Both the position numbers and the translations under genes were made by a program. Below are positions 40,612 through 49,556 of a stretch of 64,000 nt of DNA, in pieces (within the stretch, counting starts at the first letter, position 1; every line of letters begins with the position of its first letter). The stretch is from Halorubrum sp. CBA1229 (lineage in GTDB: Archaea > Halobacteriota > Halobacteria > Halobacteriales > Haloferacaceae): the NCBI RefSeq assembly GCF_003721435.2, contig NZ_CP054585.1:1364001-1428000 (forward strand), given 5' to 3'. The notes below the pieces were generated by a model. It saw only the letters and a program-made list of their open reading frames with translations, did not search any database and was not told the origin of the DNA.

Positions 40612-41187
40612 ATGCGAGCGTTCTTCGCCGTCGACCTCCCGGACGATCTCGCGAACCCGATCGCGGACGCTCAGGCCGCGTTCGAGGGCGCCGAGGGCCT
40701 CCGCTTCGTCGATCCCGAGCAGGCGCACGTGACGCTGAAGTTCCTCGGCGAGGTCGACGAATCGGACACCGACGACTCCGCGCCCTCCCTCGACGACGTG
40801 ATCGCGGCCGGCGAGCTCGCGGTCGCGGACGCCGACGTCGACCCCTTCGAGTGCGCGATCGCGGGGTTCGGCGTCTTTCCGAGCCTCGACTACGTCTCGG
40901 TCGTCTGGGCCGGAATCGACGAGGGGAGCGCCGGACTCACCGCGCTCCACGAAGCCATCGAGACCGAGACGACCGCGCTCGGCGTCGACCCGGAGGAGCA
41001 CGCGTTCACCCCGCACGTCACGCTCGCCCGGATGAACGACGCCCGCGGGAAGGGATTGGTGCGGGACGTCGTCCAAAACCGCGATCCCGAGATCGGCCGG
41101 TTCGAGGCCGAGGAGGTCCGCCTCGTCTCGTCGACGCTGACGGACGACGGCCCGGTGTACGAGACCGTCGCGTCGATCGAGCTCTGA
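40612..41187 (+). CDS. thpR: RNA 2',3'-cyclic phosphodiesterase
   Basis: 191 residues. Both 2H motifs are intact: 'EQAHVTLKFLGEV' (about 38-50) and 'FTPHVTLARMND'. It starts with the family pattern 'MRAFFAVDLPDDLANPIADAQAAF'. Hydrolyses 2',3'-cyclic phosphates (historically '2'-5' RNA ligase', LigT). Length is normal. A TATA-like box at the right edge of repeat copy D lies at leaderless spacing from ATG 40612. Confidence 0.92.
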   Translation: MRAFFAVDLPDDLANPIADAQAAFEGAEGLRFVDPEQAHVTLKFLGEVDESDTDDSAPSLDDVIAAGELAVADADVDPFECAIAGFGVFPSLDYVSVVWAGIDEGSAGLTALHEAIETETTALGVDPEEHAFTPHVTLARMNDARGKGLVRDVVQNRDPEIGRFEAEEVRLVSSTLTDDGPVYETVASIEL

Positions 41188-41349
41188 GAAACCGGTGGGC
41201 GTAGGAGACGCTCGATCGCGGTGGAGGGCGAGACGAGCTCCGGTGCCGATATCGACGAGTCGAGGGACCGGAACGCTGTCTCGCCGATATTCTCGTCGCT
41301 GATACTTACGGGAGTACGTTTAATCGCGGCGCCGACAAGTCGGGGACAG

Positions 41350-42654
41350 ATGGAGCACGACTCGCGTTCGAACCGGGCCGACGATACGCGTCCCCGGGCG
41401 TTCGCGCTACTCGACGAGGGCAACGACGCGGCGACCCGCCTGGAGGGCGTCGAGGCGCTCGGGACCCCGTCGAGTTCGATGGTCGCTGACGAGCGTCAGA
41501 TCGCCGACCGGCTGTTGCGGGTCGTACTCACCGACGAGGACGCCGCCGTTCGTGCGGAAGCCATCGACGCGCTGTACTTCCACGGCGACCGATACGTCGA
41601 CGAGCTCGTCTCTCGGGTCGCGGCCGCGGTCCGACGGCGCGACGCCGCCGCCGGTCCAGAGACCGTGTTCGCCCGATGGCTGACGAGCGACCACGCCGCC
41701 TATCGGATGGTCGGGGCGACCGGGCTGGGCGCGACGGGCTCGCCGGACGCGACGGATCGGCTCCGCGAAGCGTTCGGCGACGGCGACGCCCGGGTGCGGG
41801 CCCGGTCGGTACGTGCGTACGCCGAGCTCGGCGGTGACGCGGTCGCTCCGATCAGATCGCTGCTGGGAACGCGGAACGCGCTCGTGTGTCGCGCCGCGGT
41901 CGACGCGCTGGTGACGATCGGCACGTCGGAGGCGGTGACGCTCCTCTCGACCGCCGCGGACGCGGGGAGCGAACGGCTCCGCCGGACCGTCGTCACGCGG
42001 CTGTACGGGCTGGACCGCCCCGAGTCGGCAGCGGTGCTCCTCCGGGCGACGGCCGACGCGTCTCCCGAAGTCCGGTACGCGGCGACCGTGTCGCTGGTCA
42101 GGCTCCTCGCGGAGGGGGAGTCGGTCCGGGGACGCGACGTCCGCGAGCGGGTCGTCTCCGACCGGCCGTCAGGGGACGAAAGGGAGGAGACGACCGGAGC
42201 CGACGGGACGCGCGGCCCGCACGACGGGACCGGCGGCGCGGACGACCCCGAGGACCGACCGATCGGTCGACTGCTCCACAGAGTCGTCTCCGGCGACCGC
42301 GGGGGCCACGCCACCGACGAGGCGCGGTGTCACGCGGCGTGGCTGCTCGGCGAGCTCGGGACGGCGACCGGCGACCCGGCCGTCATCGAGTGGCTGCTGG
42401 ACGCGCTCGGTCACGCCGACGACCTCGTCGCCGACCTCGCCGCCGCGTATCTCCGGCGCGTCGAGTCCCCGGATCTCGAACGGCAGCTGAGGGCGCTGGC
42501 GGAGGACCCGGGAACGGGCGAGGACGCGAGCGAGCGAGCGCGGCGGGTGCTCCGCCGTCGTAAGCGCCGGACGGCCGACCGCGTGACCGACCGGGCTCTG
42601 GAGTACGTCTACGTCAGGTGGCCGGCGGACTACACGGAGAAACACCGGGAGTGA
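41350..42654 (+). CDS. HEAT-repeat protein
   Basis: 434-residue alpha-solenoid. Repeats are recognisable as 'D-x-x-x-x-V-R-x-x-A-x-x-A-L' blocks: 'LTDEDAAVRAEAIDALYFHG', 'FGDGDARVRARSVRAYAELGGDAVAPI', 'LGTRNALVCRAAVDALVTIGTSEAVTLL', 'ATADASPEVRYAATVSLVRLL' and 'DEARCHAAWLLGELGT'. An acidic loop interrupts the repeats. The tail is basic ('ARRVLRRRKRRTADRV'). HEAT proteins are scaffolds; haloarchaeal relatives are tied to chemotaxis or bilin lyases, but neither is shown here. Leaderless start supported by GTTTAATCG (41318-41326). Confidence 0.82.
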   Translation: MEHDSRSNRADDTRPRAFALLDEGNDAATRLEGVEALGTPSSSMVADERQIADRLLRVVLTDEDAAVRAEAIDALYFHGDRYVDELVSRVAAAVRRRDAAAGPETVFARWLTSDHAAYRMVGATGLGATGSPDATDRLREAFGDGDARVRARSVRAYAELGGDAVAPIRSLLGTRNALVCRAAVDALVTIGTSEAVTLLSTAADAGSERLRRTVVTRLYGLDRPESAAVLLRATADASPEVRYAATVSLVRLLAEGESVRGRDVRERVVSDRPSGDEREETTGADGTRGPHDGTGGADDPEDRPIGRLLHRVVSGDRGGHATDEARCHAAWLLGELGTATGDPAVIEWLLDALGHADDLVADLAAAYLRRVESPDLERQLRALAEDPGTGEDASERARRVLRRRKRRTADRVTDRALEYVYVRWPADYTEKHRE

Positions 42655-42699
42655 CTCGGTACGACGGGACGCGGACTCCCGGACGAACGAGACGCCGGG

Positions 42700-43530
42700 C
42701 TACGTCGTCCGGACGAACCGCTCGTCTTCGGCCGCCAGACGCAGGTCCATCTCGTCGTCGAGGAAGTTCAGCACGGTCGAGACGTTCGCGTCCGCGTCGG
42801 CGTCGGAGTACAGCTGGAGGGCGCCGCCGGTGTCGTCCAATCGGGCGGAGAGCATCCTGATGAACGAGCAGGCCGTCTGCACGTCGAACGACCGAACGAT
42901 CTCACGGAACACGCTCACCTCGACCGAGAGCGTGTCGCCGGCGGCGTGGTTGGCGTCGATGATGCGCGACACCGTCTCACCGAGCTCCTCCGCGCCGAGT
43001 CGAGGATCGATCTCGACGATCTCGACGGACCCGTCGTCGGGACCGTCGGGCGCGTCGGTCTCGAACGAGTACGGTTCGCTGCTGACGACGACGGTCCGAC
43101 CGGGCCAAGCGCCGAGTTCCGCGTCGAGCAGGCGAACGAATCGGTCCGGGTCGGCGGTGACCGCGATCACCAAGTCCGCGTGGTCGTGGAAATGCACTCG
43201 GAGCGCGTCGGCGCCCGGACCGTCGACCGGCGCGGCGACGTGGACGGTGCCGTCCCACGAGAAGCGGTCCGCGACGTGGACGCCGTCGACGACCCCGTCC
43301 GCGGCGTGCTCGTAGAGGTGGGTCTTGAACCCCTCCACGACGCTGTCACCGTCGTAGCCCGTCTTCTCGGTCGAGCAGTACGGACAGTCCCAGCTCGTCC
43401 GGAAGTCCGACCGGGAGACGGCGTCCGGCGCGTGCGCGAGGAGGTGCGAACCGACGACGTCGCGCATCTCGGAGCGGTCCGCGGTCCACGCGACGAACCC
43501 GCACCGACCGCACCCCCATCGAGTCATCAT
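42700..43530 (-). CDS. Zinc-finger protein with KaiC-like region
   Basis: 276 residues. Two N-terminal fingers: 'WGCGRCGFVAWTADRSEMRDVVGSHLLAHA' and 'WDCPYCSTEKTGYDGDSVVEGFKTHLYEHA', each CxxC...HxxxH. A RecA/KaiC-like region without a P-loop follows ('DLVIAVTADPDRFVRLLDAELGAWPGRTVVVSSEPYSFE', 'ETVSRIIDANHAAGDTLSVEVSVFREIVRSFDVQTACSFIRML'), resembling haloarchaeal DUF7504-type proteins. ATG 43530 or 43527 are equally likely. The promoter 'ACATACATATCC' (minus strand, about 43562-43573) is 35-40 bases upstream. Converges with the HEAT-repeat gene. Confidence 0.7.
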   Translation of the reverse strand: MMTRWGCGRCGFVAWTADRSEMRDVVGSHLLAHAPDAVSRSDFRTSWDCPYCSTEKTGYDGDSVVEGFKTHLYEHAADGVVDGVHVADRFSWDGTVHVAAPVDGPGADALRVHFHDHADLVIAVTADPDRFVRLLDAELGAWPGRTVVVSSEPYSFETDAPDGPDDGSVEIVEIDPRLGAEELGETVSRIIDANHAAGDTLSVEVSVFREIVRSFDVQTACSFIRMLSARLDDTGGALQLYSDADADANVSTVLNFLDDEMDLRLAAEDERFVRTT

Positions 43531-43579
43531 TATCGGAAGCGTGTGTATCACCTGCCTATCGGGGGATATGTATGTTGTG

Positions 43580-44863
43580 TTACAGGCGACCGTCGCTGTC
43601 AGTCGACCCGTCGTCGGGACCGGGATGCTCGACCCGGACCCGCGTCACCCGCGTCGGGGTCGCGCCCGTGACGGTGAGCGTCACCTCGCCGATCTCGACT
43701 CGGTCGCCCTCGGCCGCGATCCGCCCGACGCGCCGGGTGATCAGCCCCGCCACCGTCTCGACGCCCCCGTCGATCGGGAGCTCCAGCCCGAGCGTCTCGT
43801 TGAGGTGCGCGACGGTGGTCCACCCGCGGACGACCGCGGCGTCGGGCGCCACCACGTCGACGTGGTCGGTCTCCCACCGCCCCACCAGCTCGCCGACGAC
43901 CTCCTCGACGACGTCCTCCAGCGTGACGATCCCGACGACCGCGCCGAACTCGTCGACGACGACCGACAGTCGTTGCCCGCTCGACCGCAGCTCGTCGAAC
44001 AGCTCGTCGACGGGCTGGGTCTCCGGCACGAACGTCGGCTCGTGGAGGGCGCTCGCCAGGGGCTCGCCCCGCTCGTGGGCGCCGATGGCGTCGCGCACGT
44101 CGACGGTCCCGATGATATCGTCGCGGTTCTCGCCGTAGACGGGCATCCGCGTGACGCCCTCGCGCCCGGCGGTCGAGAGGACGTCGGCCGGGGTCGCGGT
44201 GTCTGGGACCGCCACCATGTCGGTCCGGGGAACCATCACCGCGGAGACGCGGGTCGACCCGAAGTCGAGCACGCCGCGGATCATCGCCCCCTCGTCGGCG
44301 TCGATCGCGCCCGCGGCCTCTCCCGAGAGCACGAGCGTCGCGATCTCCTCGCGGGTGAGGTACGACTCGATGGCGGACTCGCCGCCCGTGAAGCGGTTGA
44401 CGACGCCGGAGAGCGCCTCGAAGACGTACAGCACCGGGCGGATGACGCGCTGGATCCCGACGACCGGCCGCGAGACGCGGAGCGCGTGCCTCTCGGCGTT
44501 CGCAACCGCGTACGACTTCGGCGCGATCTCGCCGAAGACGATGACGAAGACCGAGGTGACGATCGTCGACCCGGTCGCGGCCTGGCCCCCGGAGAAGCCG
44601 AACCGGACGAACACCGCGGTCGCGACCGAGGCGGCCGCGATGTTGGCGACGTTGTTGCTCACGAGCGCCGTGACGAGGAAGCGGTGCGAGTCCTCTCGAA
44701 GCGCCGAGAGCGCCCGCGCGCCGGGGACGTCGGCCGCGAGCAGCGAGTCGATCCGGTGCGTCGGGACCGAGAAGACCGCCAGCTCCGAGCTGGAAAAGAA
44801 GGCGCTGATCCCCGTCAACACGAGGATGGCGGCCACGCCGACGAACGCGATCGTGATGTCCAT
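43580..44863 (-). CDS. CNNM/CorC (HlyC) family transporter
   Basis: 427 residues. DUF21 membrane domain: 'MDITIAFVGVAAILVLTGISAFFSSSELAVFSVP', 'LVTALVSNNVANIAAASVATAVFVRF', 'SVFVIVFGEIAPKSYAVANAE'. Two CBS domains follow ('VMVPRTDMVAVPDTATPADVL'; 'LSVVVDEFGAVVGIVTLEDVVEEVVGELVGRWETD') and a CorC_HlyC transport-associated C-terminus. Family members export Mg2+ or other divalent metals, gated by ATP at CBS. With the MgtE pair at 26 kb it suggests Mg2+ homeostasis. Divergent from serA. Start ATG 44863. Confidence 0.9.
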   Translation of the reverse strand: MDITIAFVGVAAILVLTGISAFFSSSELAVFSVPTHRIDSLLAADVPGARALSALREDSHRFLVTALVSNNVANIAAASVATAVFVRFGFSGGQAATGSTIVTSVFVIVFGEIAPKSYAVANAERHALRVSRPVVGIQRVIRPVLYVFEALSGVVNRFTGGESAIESYLTREEIATLVLSGEAAGAIDADEGAMIRGVLDFGSTRVSAVMVPRTDMVAVPDTATPADVLSTAGREGVTRMPVYGENRDDIIGTVDVRDAIGAHERGEPLASALHEPTFVPETQPVDELFDELRSSGQRLSVVVDEFGAVVGIVTLEDVVEEVVGELVGRWETDHVDVVAPDAAVVRGWTTVAHLNETLGLELPIDGGVETVAGLITRRVGRIAAEGDRVEIGEVTLTVTGATPTRVTRVRVEHPGPDDGSTDSDGRL

Positions 44864-45136
44864 GTGGGCACGTGCGCCCCGATATAAAAGGCAGTACCGC
44901 CGCGGGCCGAGCGCGCTCGGGGCCGCTGGACGAGCACTCTCGGCGCCCGGACGACCAGCGGCCGGCGCCCCGAGGCGAGCGGAGGGGGGCGCTCCGCGAC
45001 CGCGATCCGGGTAGACACGAACGAGGTGTTTCCACCGGAAACGAAGGGGGTGCATACGCACGATCAAGGATCATATCGCCCGGCAAAACGGCGCGATTCG
45101 GAAAGCGTTAACCTCGCCCCGCCGGAGGATACGGGT
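44864..45136. promoter_or_regulatory. Divergent promoter region with ORB-like box
   Basis: 273 bases between the transporter gene and serA. It contains an ORB-like palindrome (45028-45052, listed separately), a TATA-like AGCGTTAACC (45102-45111) and a ribosome-binding CCGGAGGA (45122-45129) 7 bases before the serA ATG. 'GATATAAAAGG' (44881-44891, minus strand) is the likely transporter promoter, about 18-28 bases before its start. The rest is GC-rich and featureless. Confidence 0.55.
45028..45052 (+). other. Orphan ORB-like sequence
   Basis: GTTTCCACCGGAAACGAAGG followed by GGGTG. It has a perfect GTTTCC-acc-GGAAAC dyad and the GAAACGAAGGGG half found in the right origin ORB. It lies about 25 kb from the origin with no initiator gene nearby. 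Confidence 0.65.
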
Positions 45137-46741
45137 ATGAAGGTACTCGTGACCGACCCCATCGCGGACGCGGGGTTGGACCGACTCCGAGACGCCGGCC
45201 ACGAGGTCGAAACGGACTACGACGTCGAGGGGGAGGCCCTCCTCGACGCCGTGAGCGACGCCAACGCGCTCATCGTCCGCTCCGGGACGGAGGTCACCGA
45301 GGCCGTCTTCGAGGCCGCCCCCGAGCTCGTCATCGTCGGTCGCGCCGGTATCGGCGTCGACAACATCGACATCGAGGCCGCGACTGACAACGGGGTCATC
45401 GTCGCCAACGCGCCCGAGGGGAACGTCCGGGCCGCCGCCGAGCACACGGTCGCGATGACGTTCGCCGTCGCCCGCTCGATCCCGCAGGCGCACGGCCGCC
45501 TCATCGGCGGCGAGTGGGCCAAAGGCGAGTTCCTCGGCACCGAGGTGAACAACAAGACGCTCACCATCGTCGGGCTCGGCCGCGTCGGGCAGGAGGTCGC
45601 CAAGCGGCTCGACTCGCTCGGGATGGACCTGGTCGTCTACGACCCGTACATCTCCGAGGAGCGCGCCGACCGGCTCGGCGCCGAACTCGTGGAGGACCTC
45701 CACGAGGCGCTCGCGCGCGGCGACTTCGCGACGGTCCACACCCCGCTCCTCCCCGAGACCGAGGGGATGATCGGCGAGGACGAGCTGGCCCAGCTGGAGG
45801 GAGGCTACCTCATCAACTGCGCCCGCGGCGGCATCGTCGACGAGGCCGCGCTCGCCGAGGCGGTCGACGACGGCGTCCTCGCGGGCGCCGCGCTCGACTC
45901 CTTCGCCGAGGAGCCGCTCCCCGAGGACTCGCCGCTGCTCGACGTCGAGGAGATCGTCTTAACGCCGCACCTCGGCGCCTCGACCGAGGCGGCACAGGAG
46001 AACGTCGCGGTCGACACCGCGGAGGCCGTGCTCTCGGCGTTCGACGACGAGCCCGTTCTGACGGCGCTCAACGCGCCCTCGGTCGACGAGACCGCGTTCC
46101 CGCGGATCAAGCCGTACATCGCCGTCGCGGAGACCGCCGGGAAGGTCGCCGCGCAGCTGCTCGACGGGCGGATCACGAGCGTGGAGACGGCCTACGAGGG
46201 CGACATCGCCGACGAGGACGTCGAGCTCGTCACCGCGAGCGCGCTGAAGGGCGTCTTCGAGCCGCTCGAGTGGCAGGTGAACGCGGTGAACGCGCCGCGG
46301 CTCGCCGAGGAGCGCGGCATCGACGTGACCGAGTCGAAGACCCGCCAGACGGAGGACTTCCAGAGCCTCGTGCGCGTCACCGTCCATAACGGCGAGGACT
46401 CCATCGCCGTCGAGGGGACCCTGTTCGCCGGCGAGGACCCGCGCATCGTCCGGATCGACGGCTTCCGCGTCGACGCGGTCCCGTACGGCAACATGCTGGT
46501 CGCGCGCAACACGGACGAACCCGGCGTCATCGGGCTCATCGGCACCGTGCTCGGCGACCACGACGTCAACATCGCCGGGATGTACAACGCCCGCGAGACG
46601 CAGGGCGGCGAGGCGCTCACCGTCTACAACCTCGACCACGACGTCCCCGACGCCGCGATCGAGGCGCTGCTCGACGACGACCGGATCGTCGAGGTCACCG
46701 AGATCACGCTCGACGAGGCCGACGAGCGACAGGCGGAGTAG
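45137..46741 (+). CDS. serA: D-3-phosphoglycerate dehydrogenase
   Basis: First committed step of serine synthesis. 534 residues (long SerA type). Substrate domain 'MKVLVTDPIADAGLDRL', 'RAGIGVDNIDIEAATDNGVIVANAPEGN'. NAD-binding 'LTIVGLGRVGQEVAKRLDSLGMDLVVYDPY'. Catalytic 'FATVHTPLLPETEGMIGEDEL', 'LINCARGGIVDEAALAEAV' and 'TPHLGASTEAAQENVA' with the His. An intervening ASB domain and a C-terminal ACT domain ('MLVARNTDEPGVIGLIGTVLGDHDVNIAGMYNARET') follow. ACT suggests serine feedback. A clear ribosome-binding site supports ATG 45137. Confidence 0.95.
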   Translation: MKVLVTDPIADAGLDRLRDAGHEVETDYDVEGEALLDAVSDANALIVRSGTEVTEAVFEAAPELVIVGRAGIGVDNIDIEAATDNGVIVANAPEGNVRAAAEHTVAMTFAVARSIPQAHGRLIGGEWAKGEFLGTEVNNKTLTIVGLGRVGQEVAKRLDSLGMDLVVYDPYISEERADRLGAELVEDLHEALARGDFATVHTPLLPETEGMIGEDELAQLEGGYLINCARGGIVDEAALAEAVDDGVLAGAALDSFAEEPLPEDSPLLDVEEIVLTPHLGASTEAAQENVAVDTAEAVLSAFDDEPVLTALNAPSVDETAFPRIKPYIAVAETAGKVAAQLLDGRITSVETAYEGDIADEDVELVTASALKGVFEPLEWQVNAVNAPRLAEERGIDVTESKTRQTEDFQSLVRVTVHNGEDSIAVEGTLFAGEDPRIVRIDGFRVDAVPYGNMLVARNTDEPGVIGLIGTVLGDHDVNIAGMYNARETQGGEALTVYNLDHDVPDAAIEALLDDDRIVEVTEITLDEADERQAE

Positions 46742-46751
46742 CGGCTCGGTT

Positions 46752-46777
46752 CGACTTCTTTTCAAACCCAAAAATCG
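46752..46777. terminator. Bidirectional T-rich terminator
   Basis: Between converging serA and thrC, CTTCTTTTC serves the plus strand (46753-46761). AAAAATC (46771-46777), read as GATTTTT, serves the minus strand. Oligo-T signals are the usual archaeal terminators. Confidence 0.5.
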
Positions 46778-46790
46778 GTTTCGCGGCGTT

Positions 46791-48074
46791 CTACCCGTGC
46801 AGGTGGTCGAGCACCGCGTCCACGTCGTTCGGCACGGGCTCGGGGTCGCCGCCGGCCTCGTAAGCGGCCTCGGGGTCCTTCAGGAGGTGCCCCGTCGTCA
46901 GACAGACCACGCGCTCGTCGTCGTCGACGACGCCGGAGCGCCGGAGCTTCTTGAGCCCCGCGAGGCTCGCCGCGGAGGCGGGCTCGACGCCGACGCCCTC
47001 GGCGGCGAGGTGGCGCTGCGCGGCGGTGATCTCGTCGTCGCTGACGGCGACGGCAGTGCCGCCGGTGTTGCGGATCCCGGGGATCGCCTTCGGCGCGTTG
47101 ACCGGGTTGCCGATGCGGATCGCGGTCGCGCGCGTCTCGACCTCCTCCCACCGCCGGATCTCGTCGTTCCCCGCCTCGATCGCCTCGACCATCGGCGCGG
47201 CGCCATCGGCCTGCACGCCGGTCAGCTTGGGGACCTCGTCGACGTCGAGCGCGCCCGCCTGGACGAGCTCGCGGAACGCCTTATAAAGCGCGGAGGTGTT
47301 GCCGGCGTTGCCGACGGGGAGGACGATCCGGTCCGGGAAGACCCCGTAGTCGGCGTAGAACTCCTCTAAGATCTCGAAGCCGATCGTCTTCTGGCCCTCC
47401 AGGCGGAACGGGTTCAGCGAGTTGAGCAGGTACGCCTCGCCGCGGGCGGCCAGCTCCTGGACGATGTCGAGACAGGCGTCGAAGTTGCCGTCGACCTCCA
47501 GGATGCGGGCGCCGTGGAGGCTCGCCTGCGCGACCTTCCCCGCCGCGACCTTCCCCGCGGGGAGGAGCACGAGCGTCTGCATGTCGCCGCGCCCGCCGTA
47601 GGCGGCGAGCGCGGCCGAGGTGTTCCCGGTGGAGGCGCACGCGAGCGCGCCGACGCCAAGCTCCTTGGCGACCCGGACGCCGACGGTCATCCCGCGGTCC
47701 TTGAACGAGCCGGTGGGGTTCATCCCCTCGTGTTTGACTCGGAGCGTGTCGACGCCGACCGCCTCCTCGATCCGCGGGACGCGGTGGAGCGGAGTGTCGC
47801 CCTCGGGGAGCGTGACGCCCAGATCGAAGGGGAGCGCCTCGCGGTAGCGCCAGACGCCGCGGTCGGGGCCGTCGGAGGACGCGCCCGAGCCGAACTCGTC
47901 GAACGTCGGCGGGTCGGCGTAGCGCACCTCCAGTAGGCCGTCGCACTCGTCGCAGGTGTACCGGACGTCCTCGAAGGGGGCGAACGTCTCGTCGCACTCG
48001 ATGCAGGCGAGCCACGTCCCGTCGTCGGCGCAGTCGGGCGCCGCCGGGGCCGGGGCGTCGATGGCGAGATCCAT
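46791..48074 (-). CDS. thrC: Threonine synthase
   Basis: PLP enzyme converting O-phosphohomoserine to threonine. 427 residues. N-terminal zinc ribbon 'CIECDETFAPFEDVRYTCDECDG' (C24, C27, C41, C44), PLP lysine motif 'GMNPTGSFKDRGMTVGV' (Lys near 123), 'ACASTGNTSAALAAYGGR' and 'IVLPVGNAGNTSALYKAF'. The zinc ribbon is common in archaeal ThrC. Works downstream of lysC (22508) in the aspartate family. Confidence 0.93.
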   Translation of the reverse strand: MDLAIDAPAPAAPDCADDGTWLACIECDETFAPFEDVRYTCDECDGLLEVRYADPPTFDEFGSGASSDGPDRGVWRYREALPFDLGVTLPEGDTPLHRVPRIEEAVGVDTLRVKHEGMNPTGSFKDRGMTVGVRVAKELGVGALACASTGNTSAALAAYGGRGDMQTLVLLPAGKVAAGKVAQASLHGARILEVDGNFDACLDIVQELAARGEAYLLNSLNPFRLEGQKTIGFEILEEFYADYGVFPDRIVLPVGNAGNTSALYKAFRELVQAGALDVDEVPKLTGVQADGAAPMVEAIEAGNDEIRRWEEVETRATAIRIGNPVNAPKAIPGIRNTGGTAVAVSDDEITAAQRHLAAEGVGVEPASAASLAGLKKLRRSGVVDDDERVVCLTTGHLLKDPEAAYEAGGDPEPVPNDVDAVLDHLHG

Positions 48075-48213
48075 TACGTCGTCGTCCGTTCCGCCGCGGC
48101 TTAAGACGGGCGGTCCGGACGGACGTTGCCGTTTGCCCGCTCCGGGGCGAACCGGTTCGGGGCGGGGACGGCGTCGGGATGAAGTGTGATAGGACCGACC
48201 GACTCGGGCGCTC

Positions 48214-48429
48214 TTAGTCGACGATGATCTCGGAGCTCCCGTCGGACTCGTCGGGGCCGGAGCCGAGCCGGTTCTGATAGCGCTCGATCCAGTCGGCGAA
48301 GCAGTCGGGACAGAGCCGCTGGGTGTCGATGTTCGCCCGATCGACGCTCAGCCGGACGGTCCGTGCGAGCGCGTCCGTCGTCGGCTCGCCGCAGGCGTCG
48401 CAGGGATCGGTCGTCGGCGCGTCGCTCAT
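48214..48429 (-). CDS. 71-residue zinc-ribbon protein
   Basis: 'MSDAPTTDPCDACGEPTTDALARTVRLSVDR' then 'QRLCPDCFADWIERYQNRLG'. The two CxxC knuckles (C10/C13 and C40/C43) define a small zinc ribbon, followed by a helix and an acidic tail 'ESDGSSEIIVD'. Unknown function; common haloarchaeal microprotein type. It lies between thrC and upp on the same strand as both. Confidence 0.78.
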   Translation of the reverse strand: MSDAPTTDPCDACGEPTTDALARTVRLSVDRANIDTQRLCPDCFADWIERYQNRLGSGPDESDGSSEIIVD

Positions 48430-48530
48430 ACCGATCGGTCGCGGGGACGGCTCTTAAAAGTACGTCGGCGGACTGGCGCGCTCGACGAGACGGGCGGGTC
48501 CGGACCGGCGGCGGCGACGCGCTAACGGCC

Positions 48531-49205
48531 TCAGACCGTCCGGAACGCGCGGTCGCCGGCGTCGCCGAGCCCGGGGACGATGAACCCGTCGTCGTCGAGC
48601 CGGTCGTCGATGGCGACCGTCAGCAGGTCCGCCTCGGGCACCTGCTCGCTCACGCGGACGAGCCCGTCGGGCGCGGAGACCGCCGAGAGGACGAACAGGT
48701 CCTCGAAGTCGCCGGCCTCGTCGAGGACGTGGTCGAGCACCGCGCACATCGTCGAGCCGGTCGCGAGCATCGGGTCGGCGACGATGACGGTGTCGTCGGG
48801 GCCGATCTCGGGGAGCTTCACGTAGTCGATGGTGATCGGGAACTCCCCGTCGGTCATCCCGGCCTCCTCGTCGCGGCCGGCGGAGATGACGCCCTGCTTC
48901 GCGCGCGGGAACGCCTTCAGGAGCCCCTCGACGAACGGCGTCGCGGCCCGGAGGACGTTGATGATCACCACGTCGTCGAGCCCCTTCACGCGCTCGCCGG
49001 TGGTCTCCTGTAACGGGGTCTCGACCGGGACGTACTCCGTCTCCATCGCCCCGTCGATGATCTCGTAGCCGCAGATGCGGCCGAGCTTCACCAGCCCCTT
49101 CCGGAAGGCGACCTGCTCGGTCTCGACGTCCCGGAGCCGCGAGAGGGTGTCCTTCGCCAGCGCGTGCGTGATGAGGTGCGCGTCGTCGCGGTCTTCGATC
49201 GTCAT
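48531..49205 (-). CDS. upp: Uracil phosphoribosyltransferase
   Basis: Salvages uracil with PRPP to UMP. 224 residues from ATG 49205: '[34 protein letters not shown]', '[29 protein letters not shown]', the PRPP loop '[23 protein letters not shown]', and the uracil-binding C-terminal '[13 protein letters not shown]'. Complete. Works beside de novo PyrD in pyrimidine supply. Probably monocistronic. Confidence 0.95.
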   Translation of the reverse strand: MTIEDRDDAHLITHALAKDTLSRLRDVETEQVAFRKGLVKLGRICGYEIIDGAMETEYVPVETPLQETTGERVKGLDDVVIINVLRAATPFVEGLLKAFPRAKQGVISAGRDEEAGMTDGEFPITIDYVKLPEIGPDDTVIVADPMLATGSTMCAVLDHVLDEAGDFEDLFVLSAVSAPDGLVRVSEQVPEADLLTVAIDDRLDDDGFIVPGLGDAGDRAFRTV

Positions 49206-49282
49206 TATCGAGAGAGTGGCCGCGCCCGGCCTAAATTGTGGCGAACCCCGACGGCTCGCCCCCGGGTCGTCGCTCCCCGGAC

Positions 49283-49498
49283 TCACCGCAGCACCGCGAC
49301 GTACGTCACCCCGAAGATGATCAGCGCGAGCGCCCCGACGTTCACCGCGTTCAGCGCCGTCACGCCGAGCCGGTCGAGCCCCCAGACGACGGTCCATCCG
49401 AACCACGCGGACAGGACCGCGTTCAACAGGAGGATCAGCCGCGGGTCGCCCTTCGACTCCTCGACCCCCTCGCGGATCCCCTTCGGCTCCTCGCTCAT
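49283..49498 (-). CDS. Small two-helix membrane protein
   Basis: 71 residues: '[45 protein letters not shown]' and '[23 protein letters not shown]'. Two transmembrane helices after a charged head. Start ATG 49498. Unknown function. Upstream of upp on the same strand (77-base gap) and divergent from the next membrane protein gene. Confidence 0.7.
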   Translation of the reverse strand: MSEEPKGIREGVEESKGDPRLILLLNAVLSAWFGWTVVWGLDRLGVTALNAVNVGALALIIFGVTYVAVLR

Positions 49499-49556
49499 AC
49501 GAAACCCCGCGGGAGACCGGCACTTAGCTCTTGTCCGTGCGGCTCGTACGGCCGGC

